Below are positions 1 through 6,737 of a stretch of 7,460 nucleotides of DNA, in pieces. A program made the position numbers and the translations under genes. The notes beneath the pieces were generated by a model, which did no database searches, was not told where the DNA came from, and saw nothing but the letters and a program-made list of their open reading frames with translations. Every line of letters starts with the position of its first letter. The stretch's first letter is position 1. Source of the DNA: Spirochaetaceae bacterium (lineage in GTDB: Bacteria > Spirochaetota > Spirochaetia > Treponematales > Breznakiellaceae); assembly GCA_031288215.1 (NCBI GenBank), contig JAITRV010000008.1, forward strand, positions 1 to 7,460. Direction: 5' to 3'.

Positions 1-1605
1 AAACTTCTGGCGTCTATTGTCCCAGGCCCTCCGGTGAGCGACGGGCATGGCGGAACATCGAAAAGCGTTATTGTGGAAGGCGATGATGGTCTGCCCTGGA
101 TCACCCTCTATTCCGCGGGCCAGAGCGTCTACGATGAGCAGCGGGAGTGCTCCCGGATGCTGGGGGTCCCCAAAGAAAAGGTCCATGTGAAGGCCCAACT
201 GGTGGGCGGCGGCTTTGGGGGCAAGGAAGACATGAGCGTCCAGCACCACGCCTGCCTGGCCGCCTGGGTGCTGAAAAAGCCGGTGAAGGTCCTCCTCTCC
301 CGGCAGGAAAGCATCAACCTTCACCCCAAACGGCACGCCATGGAAATGGACTTTACCACCGGCTGCGACGAAAACGGCATCCTCACCGCCATGAAGGCGG
401 TGCTCGTCTCCGACACCGGGGCCTACGCCAGCCTGGGAGGGCCGGTGCTCCAGCGGGCCTGCACCCACGCCGCGGGGCCCTATAACTACCAGGTCATCGA
501 CATTGACGGCAAGGCGGTATACACCAACAACCCCCCCGGCGGGGCCTTCCGGGGCTTCGGGGTCTGCCAGAGCTGTTTCGCCACGGAAAGCAACCTCAAC
601 ATCCTGGCGGAAATGGCGGGTATCAGCCCCTGGGAAATCCGCCACCGCAACGCCATCCGGCCCGGCCAGGTCCTCCCCAACGGCCAGATAGCCGGGGACG
701 ACACGGAACTGGAAGCCTGCCTCATGGCGCTGAAGGATATATATGAAGAAAACCGCGCGGCGGGAAAAATCGTGGGCATTGCCTGCGCGTTGAAAAATTC
801 CGGCATCGGGGTGGGGCTCCCCGACATAGGCCGCTGCATCCTTTCGGTGGAGGAGGGCGTCATCCACGTCAGAACCAGCGCCGCCTGCATAGGCCAGGGC
901 ATGGCCACGGTGACCACCCAGATCGTCTGCGAAACCCTGAAAATCCCGCCGGAAAAGGTCTTCGCCGAGCATCCGGATACCCAGCGGACCCCCAACTCGG
1001 GAACCACCACCGCCTCCCGGCAGACCGTTTTTACCGGCGAGGCCACCCGGCAGGCGGCGCTGAAACTCAAGGCCGCCCTGGACGAAGGGGCTGATTTCGC
1101 CTCCCTGGAAGGCCAGGAATTCTACGGGGAATATTCCGGCATCACCGATCCCATGGGCAGCGACAAGCCCAATCCGGTAAGCCATGTGGCCTACGGCTAC
1201 GCCGCCACGGTGGCCGTCCTTGACGGCGAGGGGCGGGTGGAAAAAATCGCCGCCGCCTACGACATCGGTTCGGTGGTGAACCCCAAATCCGCGGAGGGGC
1301 AGATCGAAGGGGGCCTCCTCATGGGCATGGGCTACGCTTTGACCGAGGACTTTCCCCTGGAAGGCGGGCGGCCCAAGGCAAAGTACGGGACCCTGGGGCT
1401 TATCCGGGCCACCGAGGCCCCCGCCATGGACATCATGCTGATAAAGCCCCGCCGTTCCGCGTCCCTGGCCTACGGCGTCAAGGGGGTGGGGGAGCTGGCC
1501 ACCATTCCGGTCTGCCCCGCCATCACCGGCGCCTATTACGCGCGGGACGGGCAGCTGCGGGCCAAACTGCCCATCGAGAACAGTTTTTACCGGAAAGGAA
1601 GCTGA
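1..1605 (+). CDS. Xanthine dehydrogenase, molybdopterin-binding subunit, probably the selenium-dependent type (5'-truncated)
   Basis: This is the C-terminal 534 codons of a molybdenum hydroxylase of the xanthine dehydrogenase/aldehyde oxidase family. The frame is open to base 1, so the GTG at 34 is not the true start. Seen in sequence: the molybdopterin motif GGGFGGKED (nt 205-231), the arginine-bearing loop GGAFRGFGV (nt 538-564), a GQGMATVTTQ segment near nt 895-924, PNSGTTTASRQ near nt 991-1023, and the catalytic glutamate in GVGELATIP (Glu codon 1492-1494). Known of the family: this glutamate acts as the base during hydroxylation of hypoxanthine or xanthine at the Mo centre. The GVCQSCFATE stretch, the DPMGSDKPNPVSHVAYGY stretch and the LPIENSFYRK end resemble, from memory, the selenium-dependent xanthine dehydrogenase subfamily. 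There selenium is a labile Mo ligand, not selenocysteine, and no in-frame TGA is seen. No frameshift is visible. The FAD and iron-sulfur parts are not in view. The coding sequence is clearly richer in G+C than the operon downstream. Aldehyde oxidase or another purine hydroxylase is the main alternative. Confidence 0.88.
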   Translation, partial: KLLASIVPGPPVSDGHGGTSKSVIVEGDDGLPWITLYSAGQSVYDEQRECSRMLGVPKEKVHVKAQLVGGGFGGKEDMSVQHHACLAAWVLKKPVKVLLSRQESINLHPKRHAMEMDFTTGCDENGILTAMKAVLVSDTGAYASLGGPVLQRACTHAAGPYNYQVIDIDGKAVYTNNPPGGAFRGFGVCQSCFATESNLNILAEMAGISPWEIRHRNAIRPGQVLPNGQIAGDDTELEACLMALKDIYEENRAAGKIVGIACALKNSGIGVGLPDIGRCILSVEEGVIHVRTSAACIGQGMATVTTQIVCETLKIPPEKVFAEHPDTQRTPNSGTTTASRQTVFTGEATRQAALKLKAALDEGADFASLEGQEFYGEYSGITDPMGSDKPNPVSHVAYGYAATVAVLDGEGRVEKIAAAYDIGSVVNPKSAEGQIEGGLLMGMGYALTEDFPLEGGRPKAKYGTLGLIRATEAPAMDIMLIKPRRSASLAYGVKGVGELATIPVCPAITGAYYARDGQLRAKLPIENSFYRKGS

Positions 1606-1613
1606 CAATGACG

Positions 1614-1651
1614 AAAGACGCCCGGCTTTGCCGGGGGTCTTTTACTTTTTT
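1614..1651 (+). terminator. Rho-independent terminator of the xanthine dehydrogenase gene
   Basis: AAAGAC (1614-1619) pairs with GTCTTT (1637-1642), and CCCGGC (1621-1626) pairs with GCCGGG (1630-1635). The loop is TTT, and the only flaw is one G-G mismatch (1620/1636). The stem is followed by a T-rich tract to 1651 that is broken only by AC. It begins 9 bases after the stop codon, so it ends this transcript and separates it from the transporter operon. Confidence 0.9.
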
Positions 1652-1783
1652 GCGGGCTGCTCCTTCCCCGCTCCATACCCGTTGTGATAAAACCCCTGAC
1701 AGAAAAGGAGGCGGTAAAGAAGCCGCGTCACCAGGATGCACGGGCGGTTTATCCGGGCCGGACCGTAATTTTTCTTTAAAAAA

Positions 1784-1960
1784 ATGAAGAATATTATTGA
1801 CAAGTATATTATAATAAGAGTAAGTGGCAGATTTGTTCATATAATGCAAAAAAACAGCAGGATTGCTGCCGGGAATGATTATGAACATCGCGCGGTTGAT
1901 GTGGGAATTGAAGCCATGCGCCGTATTGTCGAATTATACAGGAAGCGGGCTTTAATATGA
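1784..1960 (+). CDS. Possible small ORF, 58 codons, function unknown
   Basis: An ATG at 1784 opens a frame of 58 codons that ends with TGA at 1958-1960, 13 bases before the lipoprotein start. A second in-frame ATG at 1844 would give 38 codons. I do not recognise the product. The first 20 residues are encoded by A+T-rich DNA with ATA and AGA codons, look non-coding and overlap the likely promoter. The last 30 residues (about AAGNDYEH to the stop) use G+C-ending codons more like the neighbours and would form a charged helix ending in MRRIVELYRKRALI. Neither ATG has a convincing ribosome binding site. It may be a real small leader peptide, the remnant of a gene's 3' end, or a chance frame. Confidence 0.2.
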   Translation: MKNIIDKYIIIRVSGRFVHIMQKNSRIAAGNDYEHRAVDVGIEAMRRIVELYRKRALI

Positions 1961-1963
1961 TAC

Positions 1964-1969
1964 GGAGGA
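1964..1969 (+). promoter_or_regulatory. Ribosome binding site of the nucleoside-binding lipoprotein gene
   Basis: GGAGGA lies 4 bases before the ATG at 1974. It fixes that start, and the lipoprotein signal peptide begins immediately after it. It is close to a perfect match to the anti-Shine-Dalgarno sequence, which suits a highly expressed binding protein. Confidence 0.85.
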
Positions 1970-1973
1970 AAAG

Positions 1974-3098
1974 ATGAAGAGAAAATTGTTGGCCGCTGTA
2001 CTGGCGGCGCTGGGATTGTTTCTCGTGGCGGGATGCAATAAAAAGGCGGAGGTTCCGGCGGCGGGCGCGGCTGCCCCGGCGGAAAAGGCCTTTAAGGTGG
2101 TCTATCTGGTAAACGGCGGTCTGGGTGACAAGGGCTTTTTTGACAGCGCCGCCGCGGGCCTACGGCGGATAGCCGATGAGTTGGGATGTGAAACCAACAT
2201 CATTGAGATGGGGCGTAACGAAACGTCCTATGAAAGTTATTTTCTTGATGAATCGGAAAAAGACTGGGATCTTATCATCTCGGGAACCTGGTCGGTCAGC
2301 GAGCTTACCCATGAGATCGCGGCACAGTTCCCGGATAAAAACTACCTTTTCTTTGACGGGGAAGTGGATTTCAGTAAAGTCCCCTCCAAAAATATCATAG
2401 GGCTGACGTATAAATCCAACGAAACCGGTTTTATGGCCGGATGCCTGGCGGCACGGATGCTCGTTTCCGGCGCTCAAAAAGTTGAACCGAACAGGAAAAT
2501 CCTGGGTTTTGTCGGTTCCATGGATGTGCCGAACATTAATGATTTTCTTATCGGCTACATGGAGGGGATCAAATATATTGATCCCGGCATCAAACTGCTT
2601 ACTTCCTACGTAGGTTCCTTTGAGGATGTGCCGAAATGTCTGGAAATGACCACCCAATTGTACAACCAGGGCGCCCAGATTGTGTATGCCCCTGCTTCTC
2701 AGAGTATACTGGGGGCGGTCACCGCTTCGAGCAACAAAGACAAGTACCTTATTGCCTGTGATACCGATATATGGGACATCATGAGGGATACGGACGCCGC
2801 GCTCGTCCGTAATGTCATTTCCTCTTCGCTTAAGAATCTGGGCGATTCCCTGCTGGTGGCCGTCAGGGATTACCGGAACGGCGCGAAGCAAATGGGTGAA
2901 AACTACGTCATGGGCATCGAGACCGGCGCGGTGGGACTTGCGGACAACGATAATTACCGCGCCGTGGTTCCCGCGGAGGCGCGCGATGAAATGGTTCAGA
3001 TTGCCGGCAGAATCGCGGCGGGTGAAATAAAGGTGGGAACATCTTTCGGCATGGAAACTGCCGAGGTGGCGAATCTCCGTAATGCGATGAAACCATAG
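1974..3098 (+). CDS. Bmp/PnrA-family nucleoside-binding lipoprotein of an ABC importer
   Basis: This is the substrate-binding lipoprotein of the importer encoded by the next three genes. The 374-residue product starts with a basic and hydrophobic signal peptide and a lipobox LVAGC, with the acylated cysteine at residue 21. An Ala/Pro-rich linker follows to about residue 38. The rest is a type-I periplasmic-binding fold of the basic membrane protein (Bmp) family. From memory of the Treponema pallidum PnrA structure, purine nucleosides are held between two phenylalanines and by Asp and Lys residues. Plausible counterparts here are GDKGFF (Phe55/56), FFDGE (Asp128), SFEDVPK (Phe216), ACDTD (Asp263) and SSSLK (Lys287). 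Overall similarity to PnrA looks low: its GVDRDQ motif reads ACDTDI here. The match therefore supports nucleoside binding but not a particular base. Length is usual for the family. A hairpin separates it from the ATPase gene. A Bmp-type receptor for another ligand cannot be excluded. Confidence 0.88.
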   Translation: MKRKLLAAVLAALGLFLVAGCNKKAEVPAAGAAAPAEKAFKVVYLVNGGLGDKGFFDSAAAGLRRIADELGCETNIIEMGRNETSYESYFLDESEKDWDLIISGTWSVSELTHEIAAQFPDKNYLFFDGEVDFSKVPSKNIIGLTYKSNETGFMAGCLAARMLVSGAQKVEPNRKILGFVGSMDVPNINDFLIGYMEGIKYIDPGIKLLTSYVGSFEDVPKCLEMTTQLYNQGAQIVYAPASQSILGAVTASSNKDKYLIACDTDIWDIMRDTDAALVRNVISSSLKNLGDSLLVAVRDYRNGAKQMGENYVMGIETGAVGLADNDNYRAVVPAEARDEMVQIAGRIAAGEIKVGTSFGMETAEVANLRNAMKP

Positions 3099-3113
3099 AC
3101 GGTCTCATATATG

Positions 3114-3141
3114 GACGGCCGGTCCTCCGGGTCCGGTCGTC
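3114..3141 (+). promoter_or_regulatory. Stable intergenic hairpin between the binding protein and ATPase genes
   Basis: GACGGCCGGTCC (3114-3125) pairs with GGTCCGGTCGTC (3130-3141) across a TCCG loop, with one G-T wobble and one T-T mismatch. It begins 15 bases after the lipoprotein stop. There is no T-run after it, so it is not a standard intrinsic terminator. By analogy with other binding-protein operons, such a stem can protect the upstream mRNA from 3' exonucleases and so raise lipoprotein output over the ATPase and permeases. That role is inferred. Confidence 0.65.
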
Positions 3142-3146
3142 TGACA

Positions 3147-3154
3147 GGAAAGGA
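3147..3154 (+). promoter_or_regulatory. Ribosome binding site deciding the GTG start of the ABC ATPase gene
   Basis: GGAAAGGA ends 6 bases before GTG at 3161, a good spacing. The next codon, TTG at 3164, is the only close alternative start and would shorten the protein by one residue. No ATG in frame comes before residue 10, so GTG is preferred. Confidence 0.7.
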
Positions 3155-3160
3155 TATCCG

Positions 3161-4723
3161 GTGTTGAATAATCCTGAAGTACTGCGGATGGAGCATATTT
3201 CCAAGGTCTATCCCAATGGCGTACTGGCGAACAGTGACGTAAATTTCGCGGTCAACGAAGGAGAGATCCACGCCCTGAGCGGGGAAAACGGCGCGGGGAA
3301 ATCCACTCTGATGAAGATCCTCTTTGGCGAAGAGCAGGCGACGGGGGGCGATATTTTTATCCGGGGTGAAAAAGTACATATTGCCTCATCGGCCACGGCT
3401 ATCAGACTGGGAATAGGCATGGTCCATCAGCATTTCATGCTGGTTCCCTCCCTGACGGTTACGGAAAACATGATTTTAGGCATAGAACCCCGGCGGGGGC
3501 TCGTTTTCGATCAGCGGAAAGCGGAGCGTTTGGTCCTGGATGTTGTCAAGCGGTACAATCTGCCCCTGGACCCGAAGCAGCGGGTCAGGGATTTGACGGT
3601 GGGGCAAAAACAAAAGCTGGAGATTCTCAAGGCCCTTGTCCGGGGGGCGAAAATACTTATCCTGGACGAACCTACCGCGGTTTTGACCCCCCAGGAAACC
3701 CGTGAACTTTTTGTGGAACTCAAGGCCCTGCGGAACGACGGGTATACCATTATTTTTATTTCGCACAAGCTGGGGGAAGTTCGGGAACTCTGCGATCGCA
3801 TTACCATTATCCGCCACGGAAAAACCATGGGGGTGTATCTCCTGCGGGAAGTGACAGAGCAGGAAATATCCCGTCTGATGGTCGGCAGGGATGTGATCCT
3901 TGATATCAGGAAACAAGCTCCGGTATACGGACAGCCTTCCCTGAGGGTTCGGGATCTTCATGTCATGGACGATTACGGTCTTCCGGTCGTGAAGGGCCTG
4001 AGTTTCACTGCCCGGCGCGGGGAAATTCTGGGGATAGCCGGCGTAGAGGGGAATGGTCAGAATCAACTGGTCCAGGCGCTGGGCGGGATGCGGGCTTACC
4101 AACAGGGCTCTGTGGAAATAGTCGGAAAGGATATCCGGGGGCTCAGTATTCACGCGCTGCGGGCGTTGAAGGTGTGCCATATCCCGGAAGATCGCATGAC
4201 CATAGGGATAGCGCCCGGATTGTCGATTACCGAAAATATTCTGGCGGACAAAGTAGAAAAGCCGCGGTTCAGTACCCGGCTGGGGTTCATGCGGCTGAAG
4301 GCGATCCGTCAGTATGGAGCGGAGTCGCTGAAGCGGTATGGCATTGCGGCGAAGTCGCCCGATGTGATAGTCACCAGCCTGTCGGGGGGTAATATTCAGA
4401 AGGTGGTGCTGGCCCGGGAACTTTCGGATGATCCGGAATTTATTATTGCCGATCAGCCTACCCGCGGCGTGGATGTGGGGGCTACCGAATTTATCCGGGC
4501 CATGCTGATCAAGATGCGAGACGCGGGGAAAACCGTGTTTTTGATCTCCAGCGATCTCAATGAAATTTTAGGTCTGTCGGATCGGCTCATCGTGCTTTTT
4601 GAGGGAAAGATTGCCGCCTGGTTTTCCGATGCCGGCAAAGTTACCGAGGAGGAACTGGGCCGTTATATGCTTGGGATAGACCGTCAGGGGGAAGAGACGG
4701 TGCGGGAGGCTGCCGGTGAATAA
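3161..4723 (+). CDS. Nucleoside ABC importer, double-domain ATP-binding protein
   Basis: This 520-residue cytoplasmic protein carries both ATPase domains of the importer in one chain, as in NupO/YufO and ribose-type RbsA proteins (usually about 500-510 residues). Domain 1 has Walker A GENGAGKST (41-49), a Q-loop glutamine in VHQHF (Gln90), signature LTVGQKQK (145-152), Walker B ILILDEPT (Asp169, Glu170) and an H-loop histidine (His202). Domain 2 has a degenerate Walker A, GVEGNGQ (294-300), lacking the lysine. It keeps a good signature LSGGN (407-411), and its Walker B region reads IIADQPTRGVD (428-438) with Gln432 in place of the catalytic glutamate. Known of the family: the second site is usually non-hydrolysing, and both the VGQ signature and the QPTRG form are normal in Bmp-linked ATPases. 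The 3' end overlaps the next gene by 8 bases, so translation is probably coupled. Sugar transport is the main alternative, but the Bmp receptor beside it argues for nucleosides. Confidence 0.93.
   Translation: MLNNPEVLRMEHISKVYPNGVLANSDVNFAVNEGEIHALSGENGAGKSTLMKILFGEEQATGGDIFIRGEKVHIASSATAIRLGIGMVHQHFMLVPSLTVTENMILGIEPRRGLVFDQRKAERLVLDVVKRYNLPLDPKQRVRDLTVGQKQKLEILKALVRGAKILILDEPTAVLTPQETRELFVELKALRNDGYTIIFISHKLGEVRELCDRITIIRHGKTMGVYLLREVTEQEISRLMVGRDVILDIRKQAPVYGQPSLRVRDLHVMDDYGLPVVKGLSFTARRGEILGIAGVEGNGQNQLVQALGGMRAYQQGSVEIVGKDIRGLSIHALRALKVCHIPEDRMTIGIAPGLSITENILADKVEKPRFSTRLGFMRLKAIRQYGAESLKRYGIAAKSPDVIVTSLSGGNIQKVVLARELSDDPEFIIADQPTRGVDVGATEFIRAMLIKMRDAGKTVFLISSDLNEILGLSDRLIVLFEGKIAAWFSDAGKVTEEELGRYMLGIDRQGEETVREAAGE
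4704..4709 (+). promoter_or_regulatory. Ribosome binding site deciding the GTG start of the first permease gene
   Basis: GGGAGG lies inside the end of the ATPase gene, 6 bases before the GTG at 4716. That GTG overlaps the ATPase stop codon region (TAA at 4721-4723) by 8 bases. The placement supports coupled translation and the use of this GTG. Confidence 0.75.
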
Positions 4724-5777
4724 CAAAAAGATCAATGTCCTGGTTGATCTGGTCAAAGTGGGGCTTATAATCGCTATTACCTTGTCCCTTGTTTCGATAA
4801 TTATTCTGCTGACGAGCAAGGCCCCGGCCAACGCGATCTACCAGTTTTTTATTGGTCCCTTTACCTCTTTGCGGCGTATCGGCAATATAGTTGAAGCCGC
4901 TACCCCGCTCATTTTCACCGGACTCGCGGTCACTATCATTTTCAGGTCCGGTCTTTTTTCCCTTGTTTCCGAGGGGGCTTTTTTTATCGGCATTACCGGT
5001 TCAATGATCGCCGCCATTGTTTTTTCCCTGCCTCCGGGGCTTCACGGTATTGTCGCCATCGCCTTTGGCGCCCTCTTTGGCGCCGTGGCGGCGGCCATTC
5101 CGGCGCTGCTGAAACTGGTCTGGAACGTCAGCGAACTGGTAACTTCCATTATGCTGAATTATATGCTCCAGTTTCTTGCAATATATCTGGTCAATTACCA
5201 TTTTCGGGAAAAGCAGAGTTCTTCCCTGGCCTCCCTGCTGCTCAAGCCGGAGGCGAAACTGCCGGTGATCCTGCCGGGAACCAGGGTTCATCTGGGAGTG
5301 TTGATCGCGCTGGCCTGTTGTGTGCTGGTTTGGTTTATGCTGTTCCGTCTGCGTTTCGGTTTTAAGCTGCGGGTTACCGGAGACAATATTGGCTTTGCCC
5401 GGCACAGCGGCATTAACGCCGCGGGGGTGATGGCGGCCGCCCAGATCATCGCCGGGCTTATCGCCGGTATGGGAGGCGGTATTGAGCTTTTGGGCATGTA
5501 CACCCGGTTCCGGTGGACTTCTTCGCCGGGCTATGGATGGGTCGGTATCGTGGTGGCGCTGCTTGCCCGGCGAAATCCCCTGCTTATTCCCCTGGGGGCC
5601 TGTTTTATCGCCTATATGAATGTGGGGGCCGATATTATGAGCCGTTCCAGTGATATGAGTACCGAGATGGTGCTTATTATCCAGGGAGTTATGCTGATGT
5701 TAATCGCGGCGGACGCCCTGTTGGACCGTTGGCGGCAGCGGATGGTGGTAAAAGCCGTGACGGAGGAACAGGCATGA
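4716..5777 (+). CDS. Nucleoside ABC importer, permease subunit 1 (NupP/YufP type)
   Basis: A 353-residue integral membrane protein of the branched-chain amino acid/ribose-type permease family (BPD_transp_2). It is very hydrophobic, with about eight to ten likely membrane helices; the first spans roughly residues 10-33. Family-typical stretches are FTGLAVTIIFRSGLFSLVSEGAF, where ATPase-linked permeases of this group have a short helix; the loop NVSELVTSIMLNYM; and GFKLRVTGDN with the following GINAAGVMAAAQIIAGLIAGMGGG. The last two match the cytoplasmic coupling region and the helix after it. It would form a heterodimeric pore with the product of the next gene, in the cytoplasmic membrane. GTG start, with an 8-base overlap with the ATPase gene. 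The stop shares ATGA with the start of the next gene. Length and order fit the NupOPQ and PnrCDE arrangements. Confidence 0.9.
   Translation: MNNKKINVLVDLVKVGLIIAITLSLVSIIILLTSKAPANAIYQFFIGPFTSLRRIGNIVEAATPLIFTGLAVTIIFRSGLFSLVSEGAFFIGITGSMIAAIVFSLPPGLHGIVAIAFGALFGAVAAAIPALLKLVWNVSELVTSIMLNYMLQFLAIYLVNYHFREKQSSSLASLLLKPEAKLPVILPGTRVHLGVLIALACCVLVWFMLFRLRFGFKLRVTGDNIGFARHSGINAAGVMAAAQIIAGLIAGMGGGIELLGMYTRFRWTSSPGYGWVGIVVALLARRNPLLIPLGACFIAYMNVGADIMSRSSDMSTEMVLIIQGVMLMLIAADALLDRWRQRMVVKAVTEEQA
5762..5767 (+). promoter_or_regulatory. Ribosome binding site deciding the ATG start of the second permease gene
   Basis: GGAGGA ends 6 bases before the ATG at 5774. That ATG forms an ATGA overlap with the stop of the preceding gene (TGA 5775-5777). 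A longer in-frame start at 5729 would add 15 polar residues inside the preceding gene and has no such site, so 5774 is chosen. Confidence 0.85.
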
Positions 5778-6724
5778 AGGATCTTTTGGCCATTGTCTTC
5801 AGTCCGGACTTTTTTTATATGTGGATACGGGTGGTTACCCCCATACTGCTTCCCGCTCTGGGGGCCATGGTCTGCAACAGGGCGGGGGTGGTGAATTTGG
5901 GACTCGAAGGCATCATGCTCACCGCGGCCCTTTTTGGGGTGCTGGGCGGCGCCTTCGGCGGCGGCGTGATCTGGGGTCTGCTGGCGGGGGTGGGAATAAG
6001 CCTCCTTTTGAGCCTGGTATTCGCCTATGTTCACCTGAACCTCCGGGCCAATAATGTACTGTGCGGGACTGCGCTCAACACCTTTGCCTCGGGCTTTACG
6101 GTATTCCTTCTGGAGCTGCTTACCGATGAAAAGGGAACCAGTTCTTCGCTCAAAAGTTTTTCTTTTCCCCAGGTTAATATTCCTTTCATCGAAAACATTC
6201 CCGTCCTGGGTCAGATCGTATCGGGCCATAATCTGCTTACCTATATTGCCGTGCTGGCGGTATTTCTGATCTCCTTTCTGATCTACAAAACCCCCCTCGG
6301 TATACGGATCAGAACGGTAGGAGAAAATGAACACGCCGCGTCTTCGGTAGGTATCAATGTGAACCGGGTACGGTATATCGCGATTCTGATCTGCGGGCTC
6401 TTGACCGGGCTGGGAGGAATGTACCTTTCCACGGGATATCTCAATTTTTTTACCCGGGATATGACCGCCGGCCGTGGTTTTATCGCCCTGGCCGCCGCGC
6501 CGATGGGGCAAAACACCCCCGTCGGCGTCCTGTGCGCTTCGCTGATATTTGCCTTTTTTGACGGCCTCGCCAATATTCTTCAGGTAATGCGTATCCCGTC
6601 GGAATTTGTGCAGATGCTGCCGTACTTTGCCACTATCCTGGGTATCACCGTCTATTCCATTCAGCGTATACGGGCGGAGCGGTTCAAAAGGCGAATCCGT
6701 TCCCGGGGGAAAATGAAACAGTAG
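5774..6724 (+). CDS. Nucleoside ABC importer, permease subunit 2 (NupQ/YufQ type)
   Basis: A 316-residue membrane permease, partner of the preceding gene product. The most telling stretch is NRAGVVNLGLEGIML (about residues 35-49), the hallmark start of NupQ/YufQ-type subunits. It is followed by Gly-rich helices and a cytoplasmic coupling loop, TPLGIRIRTVGENEHAASSVGINVNRVR, then GLLTGLGGMYLS, and FTRDMTAGRGFIALAAAPMG. Family members usually have an Ala/Ile-rich run ending in a phenylalanine or glycine at this last point, so the conserved frame is intact. About eight membrane helices are likely, and the C-terminus is strongly basic (RIRAERFKRRIRSRGKMK), which fits a cytoplasmic end under the positive-inside rule. 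The gene is coupled to its predecessor by a 4-base overlap. It is the last transporter gene. The phosphorylase gene follows after a hairpin-rich spacer and may be co-transcribed. Confidence 0.92.
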   Translation: MKDLLAIVFSPDFFYMWIRVVTPILLPALGAMVCNRAGVVNLGLEGIMLTAALFGVLGGAFGGGVIWGLLAGVGISLLLSLVFAYVHLNLRANNVLCGTALNTFASGFTVFLLELLTDEKGTSSSLKSFSFPQVNIPFIENIPVLGQIVSGHNLLTYIAVLAVFLISFLIYKTPLGIRIRTVGENEHAASSVGINVNRVRYIAILICGLLTGLGGMYLSTGYLNFFTRDMTAGRGFIALAAAPMGQNTPVGVLCASLIFAFFDGLANILQVMRIPSEFVQMLPYFATILGITVYSIQRIRAERFKRRIRSRGKMKQ

Positions 6725-6737
6725 TATTTAAATCGAA

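Larger units (their letters stand above)
1652..1973 (+). promoter_or_regulatory. Intergenic region, probable promoter region of the nucleoside transporter operon
   Basis: This stretch precedes the first gene of the transporter operon and lies just after a strong terminator, so a promoter is expected here. The first half is G+C-rich and shows no gene. It contains a short palindrome, TCCGGGCCGGA (1752-1762), which could be an operator or be chance, followed by the T-rich TTTTTCTTT. From about 1767 to 1860 the sequence is strongly A+T-rich. It includes TTGACA (1797-1802) and two exact TATAAT hexamers (1810-1815 and 1840-1845). None of these form a -35/-10 pair with the usual 16-18 base spacing, so the start point cannot be named. 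A small hairpin CAGCA/TGCTG (1855-1868) follows. I found no match to a purine riboswitch core. A possible 58-codon ORF (1784-1960) lies in this region and is listed separately. Confidence 0.45.

Noticed and set aside
486..1070. 194-codon minus-strand frame inside the dehydrogenase gene
   Set aside because: It is a frame opened by the high G+C of the real + strand gene, which carries clear molybdenum hydroxylase motifs through the same bases.
1523..1888. 121-codon minus-strand frame over the end of the dehydrogenase gene and the intergenic region
   Set aside because: It overlaps the 3' end of a well-supported gene and a strong terminator, has no convincing ribosome binding site, and its product matches no family I recognise.
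1652..1973. Purine riboswitch before the nucleoside transporter
   Set aside because: It was expected from the function, but I could not find the conserved three-way-junction core or the paired loops by eye. A covariance-model search would be decisive.
4451..4462. Missing catalytic glutamate in the second ATPase domain (ADQPTRG)
   Set aside because: Glutamine at this place, together with a degenerate second Walker A, is normal for Bmp-linked and NupO-type ATPases, so it is not damage.
5729..5773. Longer start for the second permease gene at 5729
   Set aside because: It would add 15 polar residues inside the preceding gene. The ATG at 5774 has GGAGGA at good spacing and the typical ATGA overlap.
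5612..6511. 299-codon minus-strand frame across the two permease genes
   Set aside because: The permeases have strong family motifs on the + strand. The antisense product is polar and low in complexity, as expected for a frame opposite membrane proteins.
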